Below, piece after piece: positions 38,214-47,596 of a DNA stretch of 64,000 nt. Both the position numbers and the translations under genes were made by a program. Numbering within the stretch: the stretch's first letter is position 1; each line of letters begins with the position of its first letter. The notes under the pieces were generated by a model. That model saw only the letters and a program-made list of their open reading frames with translations. It ran no database searches and was not told where the DNA came from. The DNA is from Chitinophaga sp. CF118 (GTDB lineage Bacteria; Bacteroidota; Bacteroidia; Chitinophagales; Chitinophagaceae). Where the stretch lies: the NCBI RefSeq assembly GCF_900112615.1, contig NZ_FOMK01000009.1:1-64000 (forward strand), read 5' to 3'.

Positions 38214-38948
38214 TCAGTTTAACTGTTTTTTCTTTCTTAAAGATTCTCCTTCAAGTTCGATTCTGTGAGAGGAGAATACGATCCTATCAAGTATAGCATC
38301 TGCAATTGTATTTTCCCCAATCAGGCCGTGCCATTTGGCTACAGGTATTTGCGTAGCAATAATAGTAGAAGCCTTATCATACCTTTCTTCGATTATATCC
38401 AGCAATACATTCCGTGCAGCCTGGTCGATTGCGACCAGGCCAAAGTCATCAAGGATGAGTAGTTGTGCTTTTTGTATCCGTTTGATCAGTTTAGCATAAG
38501 TTCCTTCCAAGCGCGCCAGCTTGGCAAGGTCAAAGAACCGGGCGGTATTATAGTATATGGTTTTGCTGAGCATTTGACAGGCTTTAACCCCTATGCATTG
38601 GGCGAGGAAGCTTTTCCCCGAACCAGTGGGGCCGGTGATAATCAGGTTTTCCTTGTTATGCATAAAGTTTAGACCTAACAGTCGTTCCAGGGTAGTTTTA
38701 TCCAGATTTCTGCGAGTCTGATAGTCAATATCAGCGGCGGAAGCCGCCTGTTTAAAACCAGCTCGCTGAACCAGATTCTCAATGTTACGACTCTGCCGGT
38801 TCTCCCATTCTGTATCCACCATCAGCGCTAAAAAATCATCCAGGGTGTAGTCCTGATAAAGGTGTTCAGTTACGCTGCGATGGTAAAGGTTAGCCATGGC
38901 ATTCATGCGCATTCTGCGCATCTTTTCTACGGTGTTGTGTTCATTCAT
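38214..38948 (-). CDS. istB: IS21 helper ATPase IstB
   Basis: The 244-aa AAA+ protein has Walker A GPTGSGKSFLAQCIG near residue 109 and Walker B LLILDDFGLV near 170, typical of IstB/DnaC-like helper ATPases that assist IstA in target capture. It lies 44 bp after istA on the same strand. The length is normal. Confidence 0.95.
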   Translation of the reverse strand: MNEHNTVEKMRRMRMNAMANLYHRSVTEHLYQDYTLDDFLALMVDTEWENRQSRNIENLVQRAGFKQAASAADIDYQTRRNLDKTTLERLLGLNFMHNKENLIITGPTGSGKSFLAQCIGVKACQMLSKTIYYNTARFFDLAKLARLEGTYAKLIKRIQKAQLLILDDFGLVAIDQAARNVLLDIIEERYDKASTIIATQIPVAKWHGLIGENTIADAILDRIVFSSHRIELEGESLRKKKQLN

Positions 38949-38992
38949 AATACATGTAGTTTAGGTAAGTATTTCTAATAGTGAGTGGAGTT

Positions 38993-40567
38993 CTATTTGT
39001 AATTGGCGGCTCCCCGGATGTTATCGTGATCACCAATATCAATGACAGGATCTGTTGGTATTGGTTCCATATCCAATCCACTTTTCAGAATATTAGCGAT
39101 GGTATGATAAGATGCTCTGTGGTATTCCAAGGCACGCTTACAAGCGCCTTCCAGGCGCTCTTTGTTATAAGATTTTACAAAAGATAAGATGCCATGCGAT
39201 TGCTTATAGGCAATTTCCGGATAACTATATTGGGCGAGGAGCCTGCGGATATATTCCAGTGTACAAGGCCCAACCTGCACTGCCCGGTTTTCAAAGTATT
39301 CAGGGCTCCACTGTCCATAAGCCCGATGAGTAGAGGGCATATGATCTGAGATAGTTGTGTAATGTCCTGCTTTATGGCTGCGTTTATGCAAGGCAATGCG
39401 CTCATGGTTGTAAAATATCTCCACTACCTCCTGATTGTATTGTACTTCTACATGCATGCCGGTAAAGCGGTATGGAACGCTATAATAACTGTGATCTTCG
39501 CTCATGTATATATGTGCAGTCTTCTGTACTTTAGCCCGTCTGAAGTGGCGGATAGTATATGAACCAGATGGCAATGGGTGCAGATATGCTTGTTCCAGGT
39601 CTATAAAATGGCTCCGCCTGGTACCATTCCCGTGAGAGAACAGGTAGTCGTTATACTCTTGTAAAAGGCTGCTGATGGCTTTATTTAATGAGGAGATATC
39701 AAAGAAGATCTGTTTACTCAATGGATAATAGATGCGCTGATAAACGATCTCTACACTTCGTTCAACAAGGGCTTTATCCTGCGGATGATAAGGACGGGCG
39801 GGATCGACTGCGCAACCATAATGAAGTGAAAAATCTGCCAGTGTTTTATTGATGATGGGGGCATACTTACATCCTTTGCTAACAGCCGCTTTGAGATTAT
39901 CAGATACAATAGCCTGAGGAACTCCGCCCAACCAATGCAGACAAGCTGCCAAACAGTCGATCACATCTTCCCGTTGCTGGGATGGTACCGCCTTCACAAA
40001 CGTATATTGGCTGCAAGGCAGTACAGCGATAAATACTTCTACTTCAATCTGCTCACCGGTAGACCTTTCAACATAAGAAAGTTTATTTCCACAGAAATCA
40101 ACAAAGAGTTTTTCTGCTGCCTTGTGTTCCAGTTTACCGCTGTAGTTATTAAGCTTACGCCAGCGTCTGTAATGCCAGGTGAATTGGGTGTATTTATAGC
40201 CATCTGGATGTCTGGTAATATATTCCTTCCATAGTGCCTGGAGGGTACAACCAGGCTTACAAAGTTCCTTTTCAAAATAAGAGAAATAACCGGATAAAGA
40301 CTCATAGCGTGCCTTTTCCGTCTGGCTATCTTCTGTAAACAGATCCCGTAAATCTGCTTCCTCGAGCCCCAGCAAGTCTTCGCTACTGAGCTTCAGAAAA
40401 GAGAATCGGCTGATATAAGAATCGACTGTTTTACGGTTGATCTTTAACAGATCTGCAATTTTACGGTTGCTCAGCCCTTTGGCTTTTAGTGAGATCAAAT
40501 TGCGTATTTCCATGATTTCAATTCGTTGACCTGCCATGGTATCTGGATTTTGGTGTTTCAGATACAA
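38993..40567 (-). CDS. istA: IS21 transposase IstA
   Basis: The 524-aa transposase starts with a helix-turn-helix (SNRKIADLLKINRKTVDSYI, residues 35-54) that binds the terminal repeats. A DDE integrase core follows: VDFCGNKLSY near residue 149 (first D), IVSDNLKAAV near 221 (second D) and the LVERSVEIVY region near 268 (E). The C terminus carries the beta-barrel segment. The start at 40567 leaves the right-end binding-site cluster noncoding. Confidence 0.95.
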   Translation of the reverse strand: MYLKHQNPDTMAGQRIEIMEIRNLISLKAKGLSNRKIADLLKINRKTVDSYISRFSFLKLSSEDLLGLEEADLRDLFTEDSQTEKARYESLSGYFSYFEKELCKPGCTLQALWKEYITRHPDGYKYTQFTWHYRRWRKLNNYSGKLEHKAAEKLFVDFCGNKLSYVERSTGEQIEVEVFIAVLPCSQYTFVKAVPSQQREDVIDCLAACLHWLGGVPQAIVSDNLKAAVSKGCKYAPIINKTLADFSLHYGCAVDPARPYHPQDKALVERSVEIVYQRIYYPLSKQIFFDISSLNKAISSLLQEYNDYLFSHGNGTRRSHFIDLEQAYLHPLPSGSYTIRHFRRAKVQKTAHIYMSEDHSYYSVPYRFTGMHVEVQYNQEVVEIFYNHERIALHKRSHKAGHYTTISDHMPSTHRAYGQWSPEYFENRAVQVGPCTLEYIRRLLAQYSYPEIAYKQSHGILSFVKSYNKERLEGACKRALEYHRASYHTIANILKSGLDMEPIPTDPVIDIGDHDNIRGAANYK

Positions 40568-40812
40568 GGCTATTATAAAATCATGGAAAGTGGCCCAATG
40601 ACCTCCGTTTTACGACCATCCCAGTCTTAGCGGCTCGATGACTTCCGTTTCCGGATAAGTATGGATAATTGGCCCAGTGACCTCCGTTTTACGGTTGTGC
40701 AATTTGGCCCAATGACCTCCGAAATAGATCGTTTAATTTTGGCCCAATGATTCCCGAAATGGGTGGCCCAGTATCACCGAAATCGATGGCCCAATGGCCT
40801 CCGTTCTAGACA
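40568..40812. repeat. Right-end transposase-binding repeats of IS21
   Basis: About seven copies of a 16-22 bp motif TGGCCCARTGACCTCCG with variants, near 40589, 40630, 40671, 40703, 40739, 40763 and 40787. Three related copies in inverted orientation are at the left end near 38126, 38150 and 38172. Multiple terminal sites are usual for IS21. Confidence 0.85.
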
Positions 40813-40845
40813 ATCTGAAGGTAAATGGGAATTAAGTACCAGTAA

Positions 40846-41130
40846 CTCGCTACTACATGGGCTTTAGGTGGATATGCAGAAAAGCAGAAGTTACAGTTTT
40901 CAATCTTTCCTGAAGGAATTTTATATAATCGTAAAAATGATGAGTGTCGAACCCCGAGAGTGAATGAAGTGTTTCGCCAAATGGCTGATCTGGTGCGGGT
41001 CTTGGGGGAAAAAGAAAACGGGAACAATACATTTGACTGTACTGTTCCCGCGAAGGTGGAGAGGGACGGGGAGATGTCGAAGTATTTTGTGGAGGATTTC
41101 ATCCGGTTATACGCACATTTAGGCTTATGA
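40846..41130 (+). pseudogene. 3' remnant of a large serine recombinase gene
   Basis: 95 codons in frame match the C-terminal part of the intact recombinase at 55792 (TTWALGGYAEKQKLQF, FPEGILYNRKNDE). The 211 bp from 40850 to 41060 align without gaps to 57152-57362. After AAGGTGGA the two sequences diverge completely; this copy continues VERDGEMSKYFVEDF and stops at 41128. The N-terminal resolvase domain is gone, lost in the deletion that joined hsdR to this fragment. Confidence 0.85.
41053..41098. repeat. Island-junction repeat, copy 3
   Basis: AAGGTGGAGAGG...ATGTCGAA plus GTATTTTGTGGAGGATTT. It is shared with 32810 (one mismatch over 29 bp) and 24720 (two mismatches over 34 bp). It directly follows a hairpin with CGGGAACA/TGTTCCCG arms inside the recombinase remnant. 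It forms the right edge of the helicase/AbiE/IS21 island and the left edge of the next one. Confidence 0.7.
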
Positions 41131-41753
41131 AGTTATTATATTCAGAAGACAGGTAAAGGCTAGCGTTTTAACTAATCAGAAATATTTAGTTTTTGCTCCA
41201 AAACCGGCTGACCAGGATAAATTTCCATCTTTATTCAAAGTCATATGTATGGTGCCAGAACCCAAGGATAAAAGCTATTGGGGGTGCCCTCTTTTTTGCC
41301 GCATTAATTTATTTCAGTCTGACGATACTGTATTTAAATCGTTATATTACATAGGATCTTAATCCCAATTTCATGATAATACAACGTAAAGATTTAGAAA
41401 TAGCTCCTTTTTAAGATATGTAACCTCGATTTATGCAGCAATACGATACCTTATTAGCTAATTCCGTCATCTTCTACAAAGAAATTGCTGTTATGCGGTA
41501 TAAACTATATTGTGAGAGGAGCATACACATTATAATCCAATACGGTGTGATTAGTTAAATAGATTATTTAAATGCTATTTGATTGTTATACAAGTAATAG
41601 ATGTTTACAAATCAGCAAGTATAGAAATTTAATCATAACCGATTAAGTACAAAACTTTTGCAACAGTTTATAATCTTGCACTTACCGAGATTACAGTTGC
41701 CTAGCTCATCATGAAAATATTTACGGGTCAAAGTAATATTAATTTTTAAGCTT
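41131..41753. other. Noncoding island DNA, nothing recognised
   Basis: 623 bp of AT-rich sequence without a convincing gene. A 41-codon ORF from 41433 has no recognisable feature. I see no strong hairpin. Confidence 0.4.
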
Positions 41754-42740
41754 ATGACATATAGCTCATCTATTATTTGCCTATTTGCAATGCTTCAGGC
41801 AGCAGTAGTCTCATGGAATGATCCTCAAGGCTGGGCTATTCTTAAAGAGACTATTCAAAAAACGCCTTTCTCAGAAGTGTCAAAACTTCGTGATCGCACT
41901 TTCGATATGATTGTGCCAGGTGCCACCAATGAATATGCGTTTGAGGTTCAACCGGAAAAGGCTTTCAAGGTTGAACGTCTTGGTCCTGATAAATTTAGGG
42001 TGATAATCATTAATCCCGAGGAGTTAGTCAAAAGAGATTTAATAGTAGAGTACTTGCCAATCGGCTGGCAGCTGAATAAAATTGATTCTTTTAAAGTATT
42101 AATCGTCGGAAAACCAAACTGTCGTTACAATGTTAGATTCAGCCAGTGGGGTGTTGGAGAACTTGATCTTTCAAAATTTGACACCAGTACTTATAGTGTT
42201 ACTTATGATCTATCAAATCCTCAAGCAATCTTATCCATAGTACGAGATGGGCCTGGTTACACAATTGAGAGGGTGCCTAACTCTTCTGTAGAGACACAAA
42301 TGCGGTTACGAATCAAGAAAAAATCGGGAGTACAAGATCTTCAGACCGACTGGATCGCGATTCCTGCTTGTAAAGCAGTTGACAGTATTGAAAGGTCCGC
42401 CCCTCCACAAGTTCCACCACAACAAGATCCTTTAAGGGAAGTCAATGCTATGGAATTTATGGTCGTGAAGACTAAGGCAATTAGCTTTTGTGACGATGCT
42501 AGTGGAAGATTTTGTACCACGCTACAAGTGACAGTTACAAATACAGGCTCTAAGACCATACGATGTAATCAGATATGGTTTTATATGAAATATCAAGGCA
42601 ACATTGTTGCTCGCGCTGTGCACTGGGTTCAACTAGAAAGTGGTACGAGCACCAGTTTTCAAGTTTCGCTAATCGCTGCATCAAAACCCCAAGATAAGTG
42701 GGAATATGTACACGAAAAAATGGATTGTTTTTATAAATAG
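41754..42740 (+). CDS. Probable exported protein of unknown function
   Basis: The 328-aa protein starts with a short hydrophobic region (SSIICLFAMLQAAVVSW, residues 4-20) that may be a signal peptide. The remainder is mostly beta-type with an Ig-like C-terminal domain (LQVTVTNTGSKTIRCNQIWFYMK near 263) and PPQVPPQQDP as a linker near 220. No enzyme motif is visible. It stands alone between an island edge and the convergent ABC-3C genes, and an association with either is unproven. Confidence 0.6.
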   Translation: MTYSSSIICLFAMLQAAVVSWNDPQGWAILKETIQKTPFSEVSKLRDRTFDMIVPGATNEYAFEVQPEKAFKVERLGPDKFRVIIINPEELVKRDLIVEYLPIGWQLNKIDSFKVLIVGKPNCRYNVRFSQWGVGELDLSKFDTSTYSVTYDLSNPQAILSIVRDGPGYTIERVPNSSVETQMRLRIKKKSGVQDLQTDWIAIPACKAVDSIERSAPPQVPPQQDPLREVNAMEFMVVKTKAISFCDDASGRFCTTLQVTVTNTGSKTIRCNQIWFYMKYQGNIVARAVHWVQLESGTSTSFQVSLIAASKPQDKWEYVHEKMDCFYK

Positions 42741-42882
42741 TCGCCCAAATGTTAACCCCTGATGATACAAGATAATTGAAATTGTAGTAATCGATTTGCT
42801 TAAATTCGAGATTTAGCCTATTTCGAACAACTGTAGATGCTCAGAGAAATGAATGCCAACTTGATAAGTAGCTGAATGGTTA

Positions 42883-44931
42883 TCAATCGATTAACCAGTT
42901 AGCAGGTATCAGTGCATCAAATTTACTTTCAGGGGTATCTAAATTACCTCTCCACTCGGCAACCAAATGCATATGTTCAATTCCAGTCCAGGTGGATTCA
43001 GGAGCGTGCTCCAAAATGATAATTTGGCCTTTGCACTCTGTTCGTTTCATAAACTCAGAACAGGCTTTAAAAATAGCTGTGGTGTTTTCGATATCCTCCG
43101 AGGTCTTTTTATCTCCGCTATCAGGGATGTTCCCTTCGGCTAAAGGGTCAGGAAATTTCTCAGGAAAATACACCTGGCTTGGCTGGTCAAGAACTAAAAA
43201 TGATGGTACATAATTGATTTTCCCTTCCGCAGGTAACTTCAAGAAATATTCGTGCAACCCAAGCATAGTAGCAAGGTGATAACCCATGTGATTCGCACCA
43301 CTGCCTAACTTTGATAAGAAGGTGATATTTTTCGATTCGGTATCTTCTATCTTAATACTTACACTTTTTTCCGGATCAAGCAACACACGTCTTTTCGTAT
43401 TTTCCTCAATTGGAAGGATCTTAATGTAGGTATCGATTGAATTTGTGACCTTGCGAAGACATTGTTTCATATCGAATTTCTGCAATAACCTATTGAGCTT
43501 CTTTTTCTTATCTAGTAACTTACCACGTATCTCTTCAAGATCGATTGCTAATTGACCAGAAGGTTTTATCTTGTTCAAATTATCAAGTACATTTTCAAGC
43601 ATTCCGGCATATTCGAAAATATCTTGATAGCGAGCATAGTATTCCTTATTTTCTGCGATAAGAATGTCGATATTTAGCTGGATCTTTTTTATAGCTCCTT
43701 CGGTTTCCCTTATTTTACTTTTATATTGTGTCCTTTCCTCTTCAAAAGAAACAACCTTAGCGGCAGATAAAGCTTGAGCATTCTCGACTTGCTTATCTTT
43801 TAAATCTAATAGGTCATATATTGATTTGCTTGTTTCTGATTCACAAAAAGGGCAGGTATTGTTTCCCTTCAAGGTTAGAAACCAATCAATTGGTCTAAGT
43901 CTTACATCAACTTCACTAGCTACTTTATTAACATATTTTTCCTTTGCCCGATCAAAATTTTCAATCTTTAACAGATCAGCTCTAAGACTATCAAGAGAAC
44001 GCATAAGTTCTAATCTCCGATTGTCTAATTCCTCCACGTTTTCAGTGTAACGAAACGTTGACCCTTCCTTAAAATAATCTCTGTTTTTAATGTTTAGAAG
44101 TATTGACGACAATTCCTGATTAATTTGTTCTACACTGGAAGTTTCAATATTTATATCCGCGATAGACAATCCCAATTGTACCGCTTTTGAATAAAGTTGA
44201 TATACGTCAGACTGCCAATTTTCATACATAAGTTTAACCTCTTCATACCTATTTGAGACTCCCCGCTCTTCTTTCTCTAAAATCTCAATCTCACGTTCTG
44301 TACGAAGTATCTCAAATGATTTATAACCTAAAACCAGAGGAAACATGTTTTTCAGTCGCTTCAAATGTTCAAAAGTATCGGTCTTGAAAAATATGGTTGT
44401 TGGGTTAGCGATAATATTCTGCGGTTGAAATTGAAATGCTGCAGTATCTCTAAAGCTAGCGGGATAATCGAAAGGGCTTAATGACTTGTCAGAATCATCT
44501 TTCTCCAGGATGTTTTCGAAACCAGCAATCTTACCTAGCATTCCCTTTAAATCGTTACGATTAGTTTTAAAGCCATCAGCATTATCAATCCAGCGATCAA
44601 ATTTAAACACCCGACCTTCTTCTTTTGTGTACATTTCATAGTATATGAATGTATCTTTCGATCCTTCAGGTAAATCTCTCGCAATGAACATGTATCTATC
44701 GCCAAGTCGAATGTTAATAGCGCATCTTTGTACGTTTGATCGAATTTTGCCGATAGGAATATTGCAATCTGAACTTCCGAGGCAATAATCAATTATATGG
44801 ATTAGGGCAGATTTGCCCCTTTGGCTGTAACCGGTTATGACATTTACTTTATCCTCTTTGAATTCTATTACTCTAGGCGCAAGCTCTACATTCTTTGGGA
44901 AAAGAATTATATGTTTGATTTTTAAGAACAT
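42883..44931 (-). CDS. ABC-3C system SMC/Rad50-like ATPase (DUF3732)
   Basis: The 682-aa protein has Walker A GYSQRGKSALIHIIDYCLG near residue 35 and Walker B FLVLDQPSQVYFP near 575. Long coiled-coil arms (about 215-330 and 380-490) carry a Rad50-type zinc hook CPFC near 363. DUF3732 proteins are the ATPases of three-component ABC conflict systems. Its ATG overlaps the middle-component stop by one base (TAATG). Role inferred: a DNA- or protein-sensing clamp ATPase that controls the nuclease-like effector. Confidence 0.85.
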   Translation of the reverse strand: MFLKIKHIILFPKNVELAPRVIEFKEDKVNVITGYSQRGKSALIHIIDYCLGSSDCNIPIGKIRSNVQRCAINIRLGDRYMFIARDLPEGSKDTFIYYEMYTKEEGRVFKFDRWIDNADGFKTNRNDLKGMLGKIAGFENILEKDDSDKSLSPFDYPASFRDTAAFQFQPQNIIANPTTIFFKTDTFEHLKRLKNMFPLVLGYKSFEILRTEREIEILEKEERGVSNRYEEVKLMYENWQSDVYQLYSKAVQLGLSIADINIETSSVEQINQELSSILLNIKNRDYFKEGSTFRYTENVEELDNRRLELMRSLDSLRADLLKIENFDRAKEKYVNKVASEVDVRLRPIDWFLTLKGNNTCPFCESETSKSIYDLLDLKDKQVENAQALSAAKVVSFEEERTQYKSKIRETEGAIKKIQLNIDILIAENKEYYARYQDIFEYAGMLENVLDNLNKIKPSGQLAIDLEEIRGKLLDKKKKLNRLLQKFDMKQCLRKVTNSIDTYIKILPIEENTKRRVLLDPEKSVSIKIEDTESKNITFLSKLGSGANHMGYHLATMLGLHEYFLKLPAEGKINYVPSFLVLDQPSQVYFPEKFPDPLAEGNIPDSGDKKTSEDIENTTAIFKACSEFMKRTECKGQIIILEHAPESTWTGIEHMHLVAEWRGNLDTPESKFDALIPANWLID

Positions 44932-45440
44932 TACAACGTGATATTTAATTCGAACTGAATATTTTTAATATCCCTTTTCGCAAAGATAGCCCCAAGCTTT
45001 ACCGCACATTCTTGAATTTTCTTGACACTGTTATCTTGGTTATTGAGACTTGCTGGTAGCGGCAATCTTTTTGACTTAAATCGTTCCCCGAGTTCAATCA
45101 TCTTTGTGTCGCAATTTAGGTAAAGGAGATCCTTGCTAAATGCCATATTTAAACAATCGAAAGTCATAGTAGTCATCTTGTTAGCTCTTTCCTGCAACTC
45201 CAAGATGATTGAATTATCTTTAAGCAAAACAGAATAAAGCTCTCTCGAACCCTTAACTGTTTCCATTGCCTTCTTATTGTAAACGATAGGAAGGACATAG
45301 AAGAAGTAGTTTAGTGTAGGGTATGGGTTATCCGGATTCTTATCTTTGGCGACCATATGAAAGCCGAGAGTAAATGAATGGAGTGCAATAGTTCCGAGAA
45401 CTGTATTCTGTAGCAATTCGAAGAGGTTCTGTTGTTTCAT
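44931..45440 (-). CDS. ABC-3C system middle component
   Basis: The 169-aa helical protein has FELLQNTVLGTIALHSFTLG at residues 6-25 and YPTLNYFFYVLPIVYNKKAM near 40, the typical opening of three-component ABC middle components, which are thought to link ATPase and effector. It lies between them with four-base (upstream) and one-base (downstream) overlaps, so the three genes are one transcript. Confidence 0.8.
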   Translation of the reverse strand: MKQQNLFELLQNTVLGTIALHSFTLGFHMVAKDKNPDNPYPTLNYFFYVLPIVYNKKAMETVKGSRELYSVLLKDNSIILELQERANKMTTMTFDCLNMAFSKDLLYLNCDTKMIELGERFKSKRLPLPASLNNQDNSVKKIQECAVKLGAIFAKRDIKNIQFELNITL

Positions 45441-46696
45441 TTTCTATATTTGTCTTCCCATTCAGGATGCCACCCAATAGAGGGAACATCTGAGAGTTTA
45501 TAAAATGCACCGTTGCGGACATATTCATTTTCGGTGCTGAAACAGAATCCTCCGCTAAACTCAACTTTTAGCCCATCCATTACGTCATTGTAAACTGAGT
45601 CAGCGATTTTATTTCTCTCATCTTCGTTGTACTTATGTAATTCATAACTAAAATGTCTATCGAAAACCTTTTGCCATGCTTTTGTACAGTTTGTCAGAAA
45701 TTGTTCAAAATCAGTTTTCGTGAAATCACCGTTCTCTACAACATGCTCAAGTTCGATATCGTGGCAGATAAAGTCTAAAATGGCTTCTTTAATCCTTCTT
45801 TCTTTCACATCCTCTCTCCAGTTCATATCCTCAAGCTGTTTAACAAAGATATTTCCATGCTTCCCGACTATTTCGTTCTCGGTGATTGAACCCAAATTCT
45901 GTTTTGTTCTAAATATCGCATTTACTATAGAATGAGCGTGAACAATTAGATGATGCTTATCATCAAACTGCTCCTTAGTAAAAATGGCGTCTTTAAAATG
46001 TAGCCATAATGCATTAGAACGATCTAAAATCCATCCATAGAATGACTGATAAATTTGATCTCGGCCTTCGTCAGAAACATACTTAGTATTGGTGTAGATC
46101 TTGTTTAAGAAGGCATTTTTTGCGTCCACTGGACTATCTAACTGTAGGTTACTCACTATTAATTTTAGCTCATCTTTGTTTTCGAGGGCGAACTTCATTA
46201 ATCCAATACCTTCAGATAGACTTAGGCCGCTTTTTCCACTAGCCTCAGCCTTCGCAAGCTTGTCTTCTTGCGTTTTCATCAATCTTGCGATCTCCGTTAT
46301 AACATTATCAAAAGATTGCGTAGTCATCTTATAAAGAAGACTGGTTGTAGAAATACCTTTATTAGTTGTACAGCGAAACTTTGTTTCCTTTGAGAATACA
46401 CCGGTTTTCAGTTTTTTAATCCAAATCTCGATAGTTCTCCAAAGGGATCGACCTGTATCTCTGAATGTCGCGCCGTTAACTGCGATAGAATGCTTTGCCT
46501 GAACCGTTAGGATTACAGTTCCGTCGGAATTGTGAACGCCCACGTCATCTACTTTTTCGATTGAGATGCTCTGTCCCGATGTGGTCAGGTCAGATAGAAG
46601 GACTAACGCATACTGGAATTGGAAAATGAATCCTGCGATTGATCCTTGAGCAGCATCTCGGAGTTCATTATCTTTTTTAAGAGGTTTTGGTGGCAA
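45437..46696 (-). CDS. ABC-3C effector with restriction-like N-terminal domain
   Basis: The 419-aa protein begins AAQGSIAGFIFQFQYALVLL (residues 14-33), followed by IEKVDDVGV and LTVQAKHS near residues 47-70. This E-DD-QxK arrangement suits a PD-(D/E)xK nuclease of the Cap4/DUF4297 kind. The C terminus ends SDVPSIGWHPEWEDKY, like ABC-3C C-terminal domains that recognise the middle component. It is first in the operon, with a candidate TTG/TAATTTG promoter on the minus strand just upstream. The predicted role is DNA cleavage on infection. Confidence 0.78.
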   Translation of the reverse strand: MPPKPLKKDNELRDAAQGSIAGFIFQFQYALVLLSDLTTSGQSISIEKVDDVGVHNSDGTVILTVQAKHSIAVNGATFRDTGRSLWRTIEIWIKKLKTGVFSKETKFRCTTNKGISTTSLLYKMTTQSFDNVITEIARLMKTQEDKLAKAEASGKSGLSLSEGIGLMKFALENKDELKLIVSNLQLDSPVDAKNAFLNKIYTNTKYVSDEGRDQIYQSFYGWILDRSNALWLHFKDAIFTKEQFDDKHHLIVHAHSIVNAIFRTKQNLGSITENEIVGKHGNIFVKQLEDMNWREDVKERRIKEAILDFICHDIELEHVVENGDFTKTDFEQFLTNCTKAWQKVFDRHFSYELHKYNEDERNKIADSVYNDVMDGLKVEFSGGFCFSTENEYVRNGAFYKLSDVPSIGWHPEWEDKYRK

Positions 46697-46974
46697 ATTA
46701 AAGCAAATTAGTACTGCTAATATATTGTTTTCAAGTTAATCCTACAAAACATTAAATATCAATTGCTTGTAGTGATATTCTTGAGATAGTCAATTCTTTT
46801 AGTCCTTGATTCACCATTTTGATTGTCGACCATCCGTTTTCGAAGGTAGGGTTCGCCTTGCAGGTAAGATATCAATCTCTTCATCGGGTTGGAACAAGAT
46901 TAATAGGTTTGTTTTCCTGAAGCTCGGTCAATGAGTTAGTTACACAGGCTTTTGTATGAAGACGTAATTCACAT

Positions 46975-47592
46975 TCATTGTTTTAATAATACTTTTCTAA
47001 AGGTCATTGAAATACGCAATGTTCGATTGATTTTTTGATTATTATGAATATCAGTTTTACGTTGTGCAATGCCATGAGACCAATTATGTCGTGCATCTCC
47101 ATTTATTACCACCAGGCTACATGGTTCTAACATGACCTCTACTTTCTCTTTTGTTTTCAGATGTATAAAGTCCATTATACAGTAAGAACTTAAGCTAAGA
47201 GAAATTATTGTTTCACCAAAACAAGGTTCACAATCTACATGGTTAGCAATTCCTTGTCCGGGATGATATTCGTTGATGATTAATTGGTCAGGTTCATGTT
47301 CTATGTGATTTTCAGCATATAATCTTTTTGATATCGGCAAAACCCAATGTGGAAGTGCTCCTAAATACATTGCATAGTCAATAGATCGTGCCTTATAATC
47401 ATATTTATAGCCATAATGCTGAACCCTTCTTTTTATATCAGATAACCATATTTCTCCATTTATAGCATTAATTAAATTATTCCCTTCCTGTTTTGTAATA
47501 TAATTTGGTATGTACGTAAGACCCTGAACAATAGATAAATCGTTAGAATCATTCAGTGTTACTTCTGGAATTGGATTAAATAAATCGTACAT
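46975..47592 (-). CDS. AlkB-family alpha-ketoglutarate dioxygenase
   Basis: The 205-aa protein has the Fe(II) motif HVDCEP (H-x-D) near residue 117 followed by ETIISLSLSSYCIMDF. The distal H is in GDARHNWSHGI near 168 and the 2-oxoglutarate arginines in NRTLRISMTFR near 190. YGYKYDYKAR near 62 is the AlkB substrate lid region. Normal members repair alkylated DNA or RNA bases or hydroxylate tRNA modifications. It is the last gene of the operon, 4 bp after the methyltransferase, which points to a shared nucleic-acid modification job. Confidence 0.88.
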   Translation of the reverse strand: MYDLFNPIPEVTLNDSNDLSIVQGLTYIPNYITKQEGNNLINAINGEIWLSDIKRRVQHYGYKYDYKARSIDYAMYLGALPHWVLPISKRLYAENHIEHEPDQLIINEYHPGQGIANHVDCEPCFGETIISLSLSSYCIMDFIHLKTKEKVEVMLEPCSLVVINGDARHNWSHGIAQRKTDIHNNQKINRTLRISMTFRKVLLKQ

Positions 47593-47596
47593 GGCT

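Larger units (their letters stand above)
38109..40812 (-). mobile_element. Complete IS21-family insertion sequence
   Basis: A 2704-bp element with imperfect terminal inverted repeats beginning TGTCTA at both ends (38109 and the complement at 40807-40812). It is flanked by a 6-bp direct repeat ATCTGA at 38103-38108 and 40813-40818, a typical IS21 target duplication. It holds istA and istB on the minus strand. Each end has repeated GGCCCAATG-type transposase sites, about three on the left and seven on the right. Both genes are intact, so it may be active. Confidence 0.93.

Noticed and set aside
38023..38268. 81-codon ORF read as a gene
   Set aside because: Only the first 29 codons are hsdR; the rest is the IS21 left end read in frame.
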